A stretch of 64,000 nt of DNA, taken from Methylotenera versatilis 301 (GTDB lineage Bacteria; Pseudomonadota; Gammaproteobacteria; Burkholderiales; Methylophilaceae). The notes beneath the pieces were generated by a model. It had not been told where the DNA came from. It saw only the letters and a list, made by a program, of their open reading frames with translations, and searched no databases. The position numbers and the translations under genes were made by a program. Where the stretch lies: the NCBI RefSeq assembly GCF_000093025.1, contig NC_014207.1, positions 806,001 to 870,000 of the forward strand. The letters run 5' to 3'. Of this stretch, positions 1 through 10,479 are shown piece by piece (the stretch's first letter is position 1; every line of letters starts with the position of its first letter).

Positions 1-1
1 T

Positions 2-3000
2 TTCAACGGCACGGTCACCATCCCATTCACCGTCACAGACAATTTAGGCTTGGTTTCAACTAGCCCGGCGAATGCGGTGATCACGGTGACCCCAGTGAAC
101 GACGCGCCAGCGGGCACCGACAACACCATCAGCACCCTAGAAGACACTGGACACAGCTTCACCGCTGCCGAGTTTGGCTTCACAGACCCTAACGACAGCC
201 CAGCCAACAGCCTACAAGCGGTGATCATCACGACCTTACCGACTAGCGGCAGCCTGACCTTAGGCGGCGTAGCCGTCACTGCTGGTCAAAGCATTGCTGC
301 TGGCAGCCTCGGCACCCTGGTGTACACGCCAGCGGCCAACAGCACTGCCAGTGCCAACTTCACCTTCCAAGTGGTGGACAATGGCGGCACTGCCAATGGT
401 GGTCAAAACACCGACCAAAGCGCGAACACCATCACCATCAACGTGACCCCAGTGAACGACGCGCCAGCGGGCACCGACAACACCATCAGCACCCTAGAAG
501 ACACTGGACACAGCTTCACCGCTGCCGAGTTTGGCTTCACAGACCCTAACGACAGCCCAGCCAACAGCCTACAAGCGGTGATCATCACGACCTTACCGAC
601 TAGCGGCAGCCTGACCTTAGGCGGCGTAGCCGTCACTGCTGGTCAAAGCATTGCTGCTGGCAGCCTCGGCACCCTGGTGTACACGCCAGCAGCCAACAGC
701 ACTGCCAGTGCCAACTTCACCTTCCAAGTGGTGGACAATGGCGGCACTGCCAATGGTGGTCAAAACACCGACCAAAGCGCGAACACCATCACCATCAACG
801 TGACCCCAGTGAACGACGCGCCAGCGGGCACCGACAACACCATCAGCACCCTAGAAGACACTGGACACAGCTTCACCGCTGCCGAGTTTGGCTTCACAGA
901 CCCTAACGACAGCCCAGCCAACAGCCTACAAGCGGTGATCATCACGACCTTACCGACTAGCGGCAGCCTGACCTTAGGCGGCGTAGCCGTCACTGCTGGT
1001 CAAAGCATTGCTGCTGGCAGCCTCGGCACCCTGGTGTACACGCCAGCAGCCAACAGCACTGCCAGTGCCAACTTCACCTTCCAAGTGGTGGACAATGGCG
1101 GCACTGCCAATGGTGGTCAAAACACCGACCAAAGCGCGAACACCATCACCATCAACGTGACCCCAGTGAACGACGCGCCAGTCAATACAATGACGACAAT
1201 TACTGGCAATGAAGACGCTGCAATCAAGCTTACTGGCTTATCCATTGCAGATGTAGATGCTGGTAGCAGTAATGTAACAGTGACTTTGTCAGTTCCAACA
1301 GGTACGTTAGTTGCTGCGACTGCGGGTAGTGTTACTGTGTCTGGTTCAGGTACAGGTAGCTTACAACTGGTAGGTACGGTAGCTAACATCAATGCGTATT
1401 TAGCTGCAGTAGCTAATCAACCTATATTTACGCAAGGTGTCGCTGATTCTACTAGCTCAGTTACACTGACCATGGCAACTAATGATGGTGGAAATACTGG
1501 ATCTGGTGGCGCACTTACTACAACAAATACCACGGCAATTAATATTACGCCAGTGGCAGATATTGCTGCGGATAGTGCACAGACCGTTAAAAATAGTCCG
1601 ATCACCATTAATGTGAATGCAAATGATACCTTTGAAAATGCAGGACACACTATTACCGCTGTGAATGGCTCAGCCGTTACGGATGGTGGTGCGGCTGTCA
1701 CTGTAACGAATGGTAGTGTACAGTTAGTAGCGGGTAACCTTGTGTTTACACCAACCACAAACTTTATAGGTACTGTTCCTAACTTTACTTACACGGTGAC
1801 TAGTGGAGGCGCAACAGAAACTGCCAACGTATCTGTCACAGTGGTTGGAGTAAGTGCTGTGACTGCTGCGACACAGGCAGAGGGTACAAGTTTGGTTCAT
1901 ACAGTCACACTAAGTGCAACCACTACTTCGTCAATCACCTTACCCTACAACTTAGCAGGAATTACTGCAACGCCTGGGTCAGATTTTAGTACCGCTCCTA
2001 CATTCAGTAATGGTGTCACTTTGGTAAATGGCGCACTTAATGTGCCAGCGGGCGTAACCAATTTTACTGTCACTGTACCAACGATCAATGACACAGTGTT
2101 TGAGCCAGCTGAAACCTACAATTTAACGGTAGGTGACGTGACTGCAGTCGGTACGATTACAGATAATGATAGCCAACCTACAATCAGTATTAATGATGTA
2201 TCGGCTTACGAAAACGTTGGTACTAGAGTCTTTACTGTGACGTTATCAAATGCATCTTACCAAACGGTTACGGTGAACTACGCTACAAGTAATGGTACGG
2301 CAACTACAGGTAATAGTGACTATACAGCTACTAGTGGTACGTTGACTTTTGCTCCAGGCGAGACAACTAAAACTATTACGGTGACTGTTATTAATGATGC
2401 TGTGAATGAAGCAGATGAAACCTTTAACGTCAATTTAAGTGCTGCAACTAACGCTACTATTTCTGATAATTTAGGTGTGGGCACGATTCTGAATGACGAT
2501 GCAACGGTTCGCCCAGTCATTGATTTAGATGCTAATAATAGTAGTGGCGCTACAGGTAATAACTTCGCTAGAACCTACACTGAAAATGCAGCTGGTGTGT
2601 CAATTGCTGATACTGATGTGACCATTACTGATGCTGACTCAGCTAATATGGTGAGTGCAACGATAACGCTGACCAACCCGTATGCAGGTGATGTGTTGTC
2701 ATTTGGCGCTATGCCAGCGGGTATTACTGCCACACTCTCTGGTAACGTGGTGACCTTAACAGGTAGCGCAACTAAAGCAAATTACCTCACTGCAATTCAA
2801 GCGGTGACTTATTCAAGCACTTCAGACAATCCTTATACAGGTGCTGCACGCACTATTACAGTCACAGTGAATGATGGTATTGGTAACAGTAATACAGCCA
2901 CTACTACCGTAACGGTGACTGCAGTCAACGATGCACCAGTGCTAGATTTAGATGGTAATAACAGCACAGCTGCAGGCACAGCTTACGCAACTACGTTCAG

Positions 3001-6000
3001 TACAGTGACTAGTAACCCAGTGGCAATTGCTGATACTGATATTACTATTACTGACCCTGATTCAACCGCGATTACAGGTGCAACGATCACCTTAAGTGCA
3101 ACGAATAGGCAAGGTGCTGATGTACTGGTTGCGGGCACATTACCTTCTGGTATTACTGCAACGGTATATAACTCTGCAACAGGTGTTATTACTTTAAGTG
3201 GAACGGCAACACTGGCGCAATACCAAGCGGCAATCCGCGCTATTAGCTTCGATACAAGTTCTACCAGTACCTTAGCGCGTAGTGTAAGTGTTGTGGTAAC
3301 TGATGGCATTACTAACAGCAATACGGCGATTACTACTATTACTTCAGTGGCAGTCAACGCAGCGCCAACGATTGATTTAGATGCCACGGCAGCAGGAACT
3401 GGCTATGCTAGCTACTTTAGTACAGTAACAGGTACGCCTGTTTCAATTGCACATACGAGTGTGGTTGTTGCAGATATTGATTCAACTGCGATTACGAGCG
3501 CTACAATCACTCTCACAAATGCACAAGCCAGCGATTTCTTGGCTGCAGGAACAATGCCTGGTGGTATTGTTGCCAGCGCTTATGATGCGACGGCACATAC
3601 CATTACGTTAACTGGCAGTGGAACCTTGGCGCAGTATCAAACAGCAATTCAGGCGATTACGTTTGATAATAACGCTGCTAGCCCAAGCGCTATTACTAGA
3701 ACTGTTAGCGTAGTGGTAAGTGACGGTACAAGTAATAGTAATGTGGCAGTCAACAGCATTACCTTTAACAATCCACCGGATGCAAAAGATGATGCGCCAG
3801 TGGTTAAATTGTACGAAGATACTGCAATCACCACTTTAACTGGTAATGCTATTACAGGCGGTACAGGTAATGTCGCTGATACCGATGTTGAAGGCAGTCC
3901 TCTACAGGTAACAGGCGTTGCAGCTGGCGCTTCAGCACCAGCAGGTACTGCAGCTTTAGGTTCACCTGTAACAGTAAGCGGTATTTACGGTACCTTACAA
4001 ATTGCTGCAGATGGAAGTTATACCTACACCTTGGATAATACACGCGGCGCGACTCAAAACTTGCTGAATGGCCAAACGGCTAATGATGTGTTTACTTATA
4101 AAATCACTGATGGTAACGGTGGCTATGATACCGCTACTATTACTGTGCAAGTGGGTGGCTCGTACGACTTTACAGCGCATACGCCAGATGTTCAATTGAT
4201 TGCAACCTCTGGTTTAAGTGGTGAATATTATGGCTATAACGATACGGTGACAGCGGGGAACCGGGTTCATGCTGACGATACTACGGCTACTACGCTAGGA
4301 ACCACTTCAAACCTTGATTCTGTAGAAGACATTGCTAAGATTATTAACGGACGTGACTTAGCGATGGGCGGTAGCGGAAATGTAGTTGGCACTAACGCAT
4401 CGGCTGCATCAAATGCCGCTGACGTGCAGTTCTACGTTAAAACGTTAAACTATGGGCTTTCACCAGTGGTAAACAGTAGTTTGGGCTCAAATGAAAAACA
4501 AGGCGCAGGTAACGCTTTATTGCCAGAGGATGGTGTAGCGCTAAGTACTACTCGCGCACTAAGCAATTTCCTTGATCAAGATGCTCCATCTGCAGTGGTG
4601 CAAACTGGTACACCAACAGGAACGGGTACTACGGTTGGTATTAATACTGGTTTGGGTACAACGACTGATGCGATGTTGCGTATGTCTGGTTTTGTGTATC
4701 TAGAGCGCGGAAACTATGACTTTAGAGTGATAGCCGATGATGGTTTTAGGCTGAAAATCGGTGGTGAAACCTTACTTGAGTACGATGGTAATCAAGCGCC
4801 TACAGTGCGTATCTATAACAACGTTGAAGTAAGTGAGGCTATTAGTGGGCTTACCTCTATTGAATTGCTGTACTGGGAGCAAGGTGGTAATGCCAATTTA
4901 ACGTTTGACTTTAAACCTTCCAGCAGTAGCACTTGGGTGCCGTTCTCGCTTGATAGCGTTGCATTTTTCTCAAATAGCACTGCGCCAGCGCTTACGGATA
5001 CTAGAATTCAAGACATTGTGGAAACTTCAACTAATCAGCAGTACGAAATTCGCACTGGCTCAGTTCTTGATGGCGATAGTGCTGGTAATACCTTGGTCGG
5101 TAACGAGGGTCGAGATTATATTCAAGGCTTCGGTGGGGATGATATATTGATTGGTAATGGGGGGGCAGATTACTTGGATGGTGGCATTGGCAACGATACG
5201 CTTAATGGTGGTGATGGTAATGATATTTTAGTCGGTGGCGCTGGTAACGACACTTTAATTGGTGGTTTAGGCGATGATATTTACCGCATTGACAGTGCAG
5301 GTGATGTGATTACTGAGAATGCCGGTGAAGGTGTTGACACGGTAGAGATAGATGCTGGCTACAATGTTGGTACTTATAATATGAATCTCGTTCCTAACAT
5401 TGAGAACGTGTTATTGAATGGAAGTCTTAATAGCAATGTGACAGGTAATGCTGCTGATAACCGCATTACAGGTAATGATGGTAATAACATATTAGATGGC
5501 GGCGCTGGTAACGACAGGCTGATAGGCGGAAAGGGTAATGACACGCTTATCGGAGGCACTGGCAATGATATTTTTGAGTGGAACCTGAGTGATAAAGGCT
5601 CGATAGGCATACCAAATGTCGATACGATTACTGATTTTACCTATGCTAACAACGCAGCAGGTTCAATTGTTGTAAACGGTCAAACTTTCATCGATTCAAG
5701 TAATGTTCATGGTGACTCCATTGATTTGCGTGATTTATTAGTGGGGGAGCAATCAACAGAAGTGAATAATGGAAGCACACCCCAAATTGGCAACTTGCTC
5801 AATTATTTAGACTTTGCTGTGACGGGGTCTGGTGCAACCTTGCAGACAACAATGCACATCAGTTCTACAGGCCACTTTAATGGTACCAATGCAACAGGGA
5901 CTAACTTTGTAGCTGGTCAAGAGGATCAAACCATTATATTCAAAGGGGTCGATCTTTACACAGCAACAGGGGCTACAGCTGGCAATGAGACGCAGCTTCT

Positions 6001-6040
6001 GCAAGCCTTGCTTAAAAATGGCACTTTAGTAGTTGATTAG
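2..6040 (+). CDS. Giant RTX adhesin, type I secretion substrate (5' end outside window)
   Basis: The reading frame is open from base 2, so the gene starts left of the window; the TTG at 50 is only the first start-like codon inside it. In order it shows cadherin/Ig-like units (three nearly identical 119-residue copies at about 86-1183, each ending in PVNDAP), more divergent Ig-like modules, Calx-beta-like stretches (about 1850-2500, with DNDS and NDD motifs), further cadherin-like units, a VCBS-like domain (about 3780-4160), a PA14-like domain (about 4200-4960), two blocks of glycine/aspartate nonapeptide calcium-binding repeats (about 5090-5290 and 5440-5580) and a C-terminal type I secretion target region ([10 protein letters not shown], ending LVVD). 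Such proteins leave the cell through an ABC transporter/HlyD/TolC channel and mediate attachment or biofilm cohesion; no transporter genes are in the window. Family call firm, ligand unknown. Confidence 0.93.
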   Translation, partial: FNGTVTIPFTVTDNLGLVSTSPANAVITVTPVNDAPAGTDNTISTLEDTGHSFTAAEFGFTDPNDSPANSLQAVIITTLPTSGSLTLGGVAVTAGQSIAAGSLGTLVYTPAANSTASANFTFQVVDNGGTANGGQNTDQSANTITINVTPVNDAPAGTDNTISTLEDTGHSFTAAEFGFTDPNDSPANSLQAVIITTLPTSGSLTLGGVAVTAGQSIAAGSLGTLVYTPAANSTASANFTFQVVDNGGTANGGQNTDQSANTITINVTPVNDAPAGTDNTISTLEDTGHSFTAAEFGFTDPNDSPANSLQAVIITTLPTSGSLTLGGVAVTAGQSIAAGSLGTLVYTPAANSTASANFTFQVVDNGGTANGGQNTDQSANTITINVTPVNDAPVNTMTTITGNEDAAIKLTGLSIADVDAGSSNVTVTLSVPTGTLVAATAGSVTVSGSGTGSLQLVGTVANINAYLAAVANQPIFTQGVADSTSSVTLTMATNDGGNTGSGGALTTTNTTAINITPVADIAADSAQTVKNSPITINVNANDTFENAGHTITAVNGSAVTDGGAAVTVTNGSVQLVAGNLVFTPTTNFIGTVPNFTYTVTSGGATETANVSVTVVGVSAVTAATQAEGTSLVHTVTLSATTTSSITLPYNLAGITATPGSDFSTAPTFSNGVTLVNGALNVPAGVTNFTVTVPTINDTVFEPAETYNLTVGDVTAVGTITDNDSQPTISINDVSAYENVGTRVFTVTLSNASYQTVTVNYATSNGTATTGNSDYTATSGTLTFAPGETTKTITVTVINDAVNEADETFNVNLSAATNATISDNLGVGTILNDDATVRPVIDLDANNSSGATGNNFARTYTENAAGVSIADTDVTITDADSANMVSATITLTNPYAGDVLSFGAMPAGITATLSGNVVTLTGSATKANYLTAIQAVTYSSTSDNPYTGAARTITVTVNDGIGNSNTATTTVTVTAVNDAPVLDLDGNNSTAAGTAYATTFSTVTSNPVAIADTDITITDPDSTAITGATITLSATNRQGADVLVAGTLPSGITATVYNSATGVITLSGTATLAQYQAAIRAISFDTSSTSTLARSVSVVVTDGITNSNTAITTITSVAVNAAPTIDLDATAAGTGYASYFSTVTGTPVSIAHTSVVVADIDSTAITSATITLTNAQASDFLAAGTMPGGIVASAYDATAHTITLTGSGTLAQYQTAIQAITFDNNAASPSAITRTVSVVVSDGTSNSNVAVNSITFNNPPDAKDDAPVVKLYEDTAITTLTGNAITGGTGNVADTDVEGSPLQVTGVAAGASAPAGTAALGSPVTVSGIYGTLQIAADGSYTYTLDNTRGATQNLLNGQTANDVFTYKITDGNGGYDTATITVQVGGSYDFTAHTPDVQLIATSGLSGEYYGYNDTVTAGNRVHADDTTATTLGTTSNLDSVEDIAKIINGRDLAMGGSGNVVGTNASAASNAADVQFYVKTLNYGLSPVVNSSLGSNEKQGAGNALLPEDGVALSTTRALSNFLDQDAPSAVVQTGTPTGTGTTVGINTGLGTTTDAMLRMSGFVYLERGNYDFRVIADDGFRLKIGGETLLEYDGNQAPTVRIYNNVEVSEAISGLTSIELLYWEQGGNANLTFDFKPSSSSTWVPFSLDSVAFFSNSTAPALTDTRIQDIVETSTNQQYEIRTGSVLDGDSAGNTLVGNEGRDYIQGFGGDDILIGNGGADYLDGGIGNDTLNGGDGNDILVGGAGNDTLIGGLGDDIYRIDSAGDVITENAGEGVDTVEIDAGYNVGTYNMNLVPNIENVLLNGSLNSNVTGNAADNRITGNDGNNILDGGAGNDRLIGGKGNDTLIGGTGNDIFEWNLSDKGSIGIPNVDTITDFTYANNAAGSIVVNGQTFIDSSNVHGDSIDLRDLLVGEQSTEVNNGSTPQIGNLLNYLDFAVTGSGATLQTTMHISSTGHFNGTNATGTNFVAGQEDQTIIFKGVDLYTATGATAGNETQLLQALLKNGTLVVD
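86..1183 (+). repeat. Three tandem 357-bp coding repeats
   Basis: The sequence GACGCGCCAG begins at 101, 458, 815 and 1172, giving a period of exactly 357 bp (119 codons, in frame). The only difference I found between the copies is G at 334 against A at 691 and 1048. The array encodes three Ig/cadherin-like domains of the adhesin. Hand counts give about 55-62% G+C within a unit (lines at 121 and 241) against 45% just downstream (line at 1441). The array could continue left of the window, although the first 85 bases do not match the unit. Confidence 0.97.
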
Positions 6041-6325
6041 TCGTTTAGGAGTGAGTTGGATTATGTTTAATGTAGCCGCTCACCTCAACGCATTTTTTGT
6101 TAGTGATGAGCTAGTTATTATCGATTAGTTTAAATGAGCGTTTTAAACATAAAAAGGCCGTGCTTATGCATGGCCTTTTTAATTGTAAAAAATTGATAAC
6201 TACTCTTTAGGTGTGATTTTACTTTTTGATTTTAAAGGGTATTTTAAATTTAGCCACCCATTTGAGTGGGTGTGAGATTGGTGCTTTATCGGTATTATTC
6301 GACCATAAATAAACTTTAATTTTTT
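6041..6325. other. Intergenic region between the two RTX adhesins
   Basis: AT-rich non-coding DNA. It holds the terminator near 6149-6182 and a second small hairpin (CACCCA at 6255-6260, loop TTTGAG, TGGGTG at 6267-6272) without a T run, which would lie in the 5' leader or promoter of the second adhesin. I see no convincing sigma-70 promoter and no TAGTCC palindrome here. Confidence 0.5.
6149..6182 (+). terminator. Rho-independent terminator after the first adhesin
   Basis: An AAAAAGGCC...GGCCTTTTT hairpin with loop TTAT (inner pairing GC/GC plus one mismatch) is followed by a T run, about 110 bp after the stop codon at 6040. Confidence 0.85.
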
Positions 6326-6548
6326 ATGGCGAGAACGAAATATCATAAGCATTTTTTACAGTTATTATTACGGTTGTGGCTATAACCCTTGTGTTGGTTA
6401 TAAATATAATTGTTATGAACCTAATATTGCTCCCGTTGCAAAAAATGATTGTTTTTCTGGCTGTGAAGATCAGCCGGTAGTTATTTCAGTCGCTAACTTA
6501 TTAAGTAACGACACAGATAAAAATCACGACAAATTAACCCTTACAAGT
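6326..6548 (+). other. Probable 5' coding extension of the second adhesin, out of frame with its only ATG
   Basis: The frame of the 6549 gene is open upstream to a TAA at 6306-6308. Translation from about 6423 clearly belongs to the first Ig-like unit: NIAPVAKND, then VVISVANLLSNDTD, matching later units (ATLLANDTDANGDK). No ATG, GTG or TTG exists in this frame before 6549. An ATG at 6326 opens another frame (MARTKYHKHF...) that stops at 6383-6385. Dropping one T from the six-T run at 6352-6357 joins the frames and gives a Tyr/Gly/Cys-rich N-terminus (MARTKYHKHFYSYYYGCGYN). A sequencing indel, a pseudogene mutation or a programmed +1 shift are all possible. Confidence 0.7.
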
Positions 6549-9500
6549 GTGCAGGGGGCTTTGAATGGCACGGTATCGTTAATCAATGGCACTGCGACAT
6601 TTACGCCAATCGCTAACTATAATGGTCCCGCGTCATTTACCTATACCGTTTCAGATGGAAATGGTGGTACCAGCACCGCTACAGTCAACCTATCGATTAG
6701 CCCTGTGAATGATCGCCCAGATGCTGTGAATGACAACATCGCGGTGGCGGCTCCAGGCAAGGTGACTATTGATCCAGCAACACTTTTGGCTAACGACCAA
6801 GATGTAGATGGCGACAAGCTGACAATTACCTCCGTACAATGTGCCACTCACGGTACAGTTGCCTTAGTTAACGGCAAAGTGGTATTTACACCAGATGCAG
6901 GCTATAGTGGTCCAGCTACATTTACTTATACCATCAGCGATGGCAAAGGTGGTTGCGGAAATGCAAGTAGCGATACTGCTACAGTTTGTTTGACTATTCC
7001 AAAAGACAACACGGCACCAAATGCGGTAAATGATAGCGTGACAGGCCAAGAAGACCATGCGTTTGTCATCAATATGGCTACATTATTAGCGAATGATACA
7101 GATGCAAACGGTGACAAGCTGACTGTTACTAGTGTGCAAGCAGGCGTGCACGGCGCGGTTGCCATTGTAAGTGGTCAAGTGGTTTTCACGCCAGAAGCTA
7201 ATTACAATGGCCCAGCCTCATTTACTTATACCATTTCAGATGGTAAAGGTGGTACTAACACGGCAACAGTCAGCCTCAATATCAACCCGGAAAATGATAC
7301 ACCAGTTGCTGTTAACGATGCTCTCATTACTGGCAATGAAGATGTTCCATTAGCCATTAATTTTGCAACATTACTTGCTAATGATGCCGATATTGATGGC
7401 GACAAACTCATCATCACCAGCGTGCAAGCGGGCGTGCATGGCACGGTTGCGATTGTGAGTGGTCAGGTAGTATTCACACCAGATACCAATTACAACGGCC
7501 CAGCTTCATTTACTTATACTATTTCAGATGGCAATGGTGGCGTTGATACCGCTACGGTTAATCTTAATATTAATTCCGTCAACGATGCGCCAGATGCAGT
7601 GGCTGATGGTGTAATCGTTGGTAATGAAGGCGCGTCTTTGGTTGTGGATTTCGCTACTTTACTTGCCAATGATAAAGATGTTGATGGTGATAATCTCACG
7701 ATAAGTAGCGTTCAGGCAGCAGCTCACGGCACATTTGCCTTGCTTAATGGGCAAGTTGTTTTCACGCCAGACGCCCACTACAGTGGGCCTGCTTCATTCA
7801 CTTACACTGTTGCGGATGGTAATGGTGGATTTAATACAGCAACCGTCAGTTTAAATATCGCTGCCGCTATTCATAATGTTGAAGTTGCTTCGGTGACAGT
7901 CAATGTGTCAGAAGAGGGCTTAGCAGGTGGCTTACAAGATACTGCGGGCAATCCAGATACTACGAATGCGAGTTCTATTGACGGTAATTTGCAAATTAGT
8001 AATGCTGCGGGTAACTTAACGATTACCTTATCACAACCTAATGAAGTATTGACTTCTGGCGGCGTGGCTGTGACTTGGCTAGGTAGTGGTACGCAACAAT
8101 TAACAGCCATGGCTGGTACACATGCAGTGGCAACAGCGAGTGTCGATAATTCAGGTCATTACGCGTTCAATTTATTTGCCCCAGTAGATCACAGTGGCGT
8201 GAATATTGAAGATGTGAAATCAATTAACTTTGGTGTGACTGTTGCGGATGGCGTAACCTCAGCAACTAGCACGCTGTCAGTTAATATTGAGGATGACGCA
8301 CCAATTGCACTTAACAGATCAGATTCTTTTGCGATGATAGACACTAATTTACTCATCACTTTAGACACTTCAAACTCTATGAATGATGTTAGTGGTATTA
8401 ATGCTGAAACTCGTTTGCAAAGTGCTGTGAAGTCTATCGAGCGTTTGATGGATATTTATGATGGGTTTGGCGAAATACGCGTACGTTTAGTGACTTTCTC
8501 AAATAATGCAGAAACTCAAGGTACCGAGTGGGTAACGCTCGACACAGCAAAAACTATACTCGATGGCATTTTAACGATTGGCGGAACCACCAACTACGAT
8601 GGCGCAATTGCCAATGCAATGACGGCCTTTGCTGATCCAGGCAAAATTAGTGGCGCACAGAATATCAGCTATTTCTTCTCTGATGGTAACCCAAACAGGG
8701 GGGATGGCAGCAATACGACATTGTCTAACGTAGGTTCTAGTGTAGGTCCGGATAATGGCATTCAAGTGGCAGAAGAAGCCATTTGGAAAGGCTTTCTGAA
8801 TGACAATCAAATTAAATCGTACGCAATTGGTATGGGAACTGGCCTGACAGACGTCTCATATTTGAATCCGATTGCATATGATGGGCAAGCTAGGCAAGAG
8901 ATTAATGGCGTAGTAGTGACGGAGATGGGGCAGCTAGATGGCGTACTTGCCAGCACGGTAAACGTGTTTCCAGGTCAATTGCTATCTGGTGGTTTGTTAG
9001 CTGCCCATAGCGGCGTAGGTGCTGATGGTGGCTATGTAAAATCAATTACGGTCGAAGGCGTAACCTATGCTTTTGATCCAGTAACCGATACTGTTAGCAA
9101 TGCGACCAATGGCTTAATGCATTTTGACGCAGTCACCAGACAGCTCACAGTGACATTAAGCTCAGGTGGGCACTTTATGGTCGATATGGATCAAGGTAGC
9201 TACCAATATCAAGCGCCAGAGGTGTTATCAAAAGCAATTACTGAACATTTTGACTATGTAATTATTGATAATGACGGCGATCAAGCCGCAGCTACTGTGA
9301 CTTTTGATGTAGATAAAGCCAATCTCACTATTGGTACTGCCGGTGCAGATACGTTGATAGGCGTATCTAGCCCAGATGTGATGTTAGGCCACGAAGGTGA
9401 TGACGTTTTAATTGGCGGTGGCGGCAAAGATGATTTATTAGGTGGAGATGGAAATGACACTTTAATCGGCGGCGCTGGGCTTGACACAATGTCGGGTGGA

Positions 9501-9872
9501 CTAGGTGCAGATACCTTTGTGTGGGCATTAGCTGATGCGGGTGTTAAAGGCAATCCAGCAGTCGACATCGTGACGGATTTTGATACGGCAAGTAAGGCTT
9601 CGGGCGGCGATGTGCTTGATTTGCGTGATTTACTCGTTGGTGAAAACCATGCTTCAGGCATCGGGAACCTTGCAAGCTACTTGCACTTTGAAAAAGCCGG
9701 TGCTGACACCGTTGTTCACGTCAGTGCAACAGGTGAGTTTGCTGGTGGATTCAATGTTGCAAACGACGTACAAACTATTACGCTGCTCAACGTCGATTTA
9801 ATAACCAGCCTAACAAACGATCAGGCAGTGATTCAAGATTTATTGACTAAAAATAAACTCACTGTGGATTAA
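6549..9872 (+). CDS. RTX adhesin with Ig/cadherin-like repeats and von Willebrand A domain
   Basis: The GTG at 6549 is the first usable start in this frame but lies inside the first repeat, so the real protein is longer (see 6326-6548). From this start there are five cadherin-like units of about 95-105 residues (recurring GPASFTYT.SDG and NDAP), a linker domain, then a VWA domain from about residue 600 with a complete metal-site signature: DTSNS at residue 606, the Thr of GGTTNYDG, and the Asp of FFSDGNPN. Near residues 930-990 are RTX nonapeptides ([13 protein letters not shown]), followed by a type I secretion C-terminal region resembling that of the preceding gene ([10 protein letters not shown], ending LTVD). 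It is likely exported by the same type I system and acts at the surface. The VWA domain suggests metal-dependent protein binding. Confidence 0.9.
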   Translation: MQGALNGTVSLINGTATFTPIANYNGPASFTYTVSDGNGGTSTATVNLSISPVNDRPDAVNDNIAVAAPGKVTIDPATLLANDQDVDGDKLTITSVQCATHGTVALVNGKVVFTPDAGYSGPATFTYTISDGKGGCGNASSDTATVCLTIPKDNTAPNAVNDSVTGQEDHAFVINMATLLANDTDANGDKLTVTSVQAGVHGAVAIVSGQVVFTPEANYNGPASFTYTISDGKGGTNTATVSLNINPENDTPVAVNDALITGNEDVPLAINFATLLANDADIDGDKLIITSVQAGVHGTVAIVSGQVVFTPDTNYNGPASFTYTISDGNGGVDTATVNLNINSVNDAPDAVADGVIVGNEGASLVVDFATLLANDKDVDGDNLTISSVQAAAHGTFALLNGQVVFTPDAHYSGPASFTYTVADGNGGFNTATVSLNIAAAIHNVEVASVTVNVSEEGLAGGLQDTAGNPDTTNASSIDGNLQISNAAGNLTITLSQPNEVLTSGGVAVTWLGSGTQQLTAMAGTHAVATASVDNSGHYAFNLFAPVDHSGVNIEDVKSINFGVTVADGVTSATSTLSVNIEDDAPIALNRSDSFAMIDTNLLITLDTSNSMNDVSGINAETRLQSAVKSIERLMDIYDGFGEIRVRLVTFSNNAETQGTEWVTLDTAKTILDGILTIGGTTNYDGAIANAMTAFADPGKISGAQNISYFFSDGNPNRGDGSNTTLSNVGSSVGPDNGIQVAEEAIWKGFLNDNQIKSYAIGMGTGLTDVSYLNPIAYDGQARQEINGVVVTEMGQLDGVLASTVNVFPGQLLSGGLLAAHSGVGADGGYVKSITVEGVTYAFDPVTDTVSNATNGLMHFDAVTRQLTVTLSSGGHFMVDMDQGSYQYQAPEVLSKAITEHFDYVIIDNDGDQAAATVTFDVDKANLTIGTAGADTLIGVSSPDVMLGHEGDDVLIGGGGKDDLLGGDGNDTLIGGAGLDTMSGGLGADTFVWALADAGVKGNPAVDIVTDFDTASKASGGDVLDLRDLLVGENHASGIGNLASYLHFEKAGADTVVHVSATGEFAGGFNVANDVQTITLLNVDLITSLTNDQAVIQDLLTKNKLTVD

Positions 9873-9926
9873 TAAGCGGATTAATAAATTCACTGCTTTA
9901 AATAGATTTATTCAATAAACAACGTT

Positions 9927-9958
9927 AAGCCTCTATTCATTTGATTAGAGGCTTTTTC
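9927..9958 (+). terminator. Rho-independent terminator after the second adhesin
   Basis: AAGCCTCTA at 9927-9935 pairs perfectly with TAGAGGCTT at 9946-9954, followed by TTT and a T-rich tail. It lies 54 bp after the stop codon. Confidence 0.9.
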
Positions 9959-10064
9959 TTTATGATGATCATACTTAAGACTCGCACGATTTGCATTGGT
10001 ATGATTAGGCGCGGTGCGATATAATGCCTCGGTTTCCAAGTATGTAAATCAAGTATCAAAATTC

Positions 10065-10154
10065 GGATGAGTGGCTGAGCGGTTGAAGGCACCACCCTGG
10101 AAAGGTGGCACAGGGGCAACTCTGTCGCGGGTTCGAATCCCGCCTCCTCCGCCA
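10065..10154 (+). tRNA. tRNA-Ser (anticodon GGA)
   Basis: A 90-nt type II tRNA with encoded CCA at 10152-10154. The anticodon stem CCACC/GGTGG (10092-10096 and 10104-10108) encloses loop CTGGAAA with anticodon GGA at 10099-10101, which reads UCC/UCU serine codons. The D arm (TGGCTGAG...), long variable arm and GGTTCGAATCC T arm are present. The acceptor stem GGATGAG/CTCCTCC has one T-C mismatch at the fourth pair; GGAGGAG would be fully paired. Confidence 0.96.
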
Positions 10155-10169
10155 ATTTTTTTATAACGT

Positions 10170-10294
10170 ATTGACTCTTTTAAGTTAATGCTTGAGCTTA
10201 AACGATCTACAATATCTGATGTTTTGTGGCCACGTTCTGCGATTTGTTTGATAGCTTTAGCCTTAAATGCGGCTGTATATCTGATACCCTTCAT
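10170..10294 (-). pseudogene. IS3-type transposase OrfA fragment
   Basis: On the minus strand an ATG at 10294, preceded by a GGAGAG ribosome site, starts MKGIRYTAAFKAKAIKQIAE, the typical N-terminus of the HTH transposase subunit (OrfA) of IS3-family elements. Similarity fades after about 35-40 residues (DIVDRL), before the rest of the helix-turn-helix and the leucine zipper, and the frame then runs antisense into the tRNA. The element is truncated beside the tRNA 3' end. TGGAATCCGCCCGC read from 10354 down to 10341 could be its outer end. The family call rests on the N-terminal motif only. Confidence 0.65.
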
Positions 10295-10394
10295 TTTTAA
10301 CTCTCCGTTCCAATTTTGACATTATGATATGTCTATTGAAGCGGGCGGATTCCAATTGCGAATTCAACTGAATATTTCAGAATTTATTCTGCTC

Positions 10395-10410
10395 TAGTCC
10401 ACTAGGACTA
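10395..10410. promoter_or_regulatory. TAGTCC-N4-GGACTA palindrome upstream of galE (candidate EpsA box)
   Basis: Perfect inverted repeat TAGTCC-ACTA-GGACTA, centred at 10402.5, 78 bp upstream of the galE ATG. The same palindrome appears before four other surface genes in this window. Confidence 0.75.
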
Positions 10411-10479
10411 TATCTATAAACTATTTCTGTAGCACTCAAACTGTAATGTTAGATTTCAAAAAAACATCAGGTGAGTATT

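Noticed and set aside
101-1171. Regular 357-bp repeats as a CRISPR-like or satellite array
   Set aside because: Period is a multiple of three and the unit is fully coding in one frame as an Ig/cadherin-like domain; it is a protein repeat.
403-1392. Three minus-strand open frames of similar sequence (403-636, 760-993, 1117-1392)
   Set aside because: They are antisense shadows of the tandem repeats and have no protein-like features or ribosome sites.
10049-10294. Minus-strand frame as a complete 81-residue gene
   Set aside because: Only the first 35-40 residues resemble a transposase; the remainder runs antisense through the tRNA.
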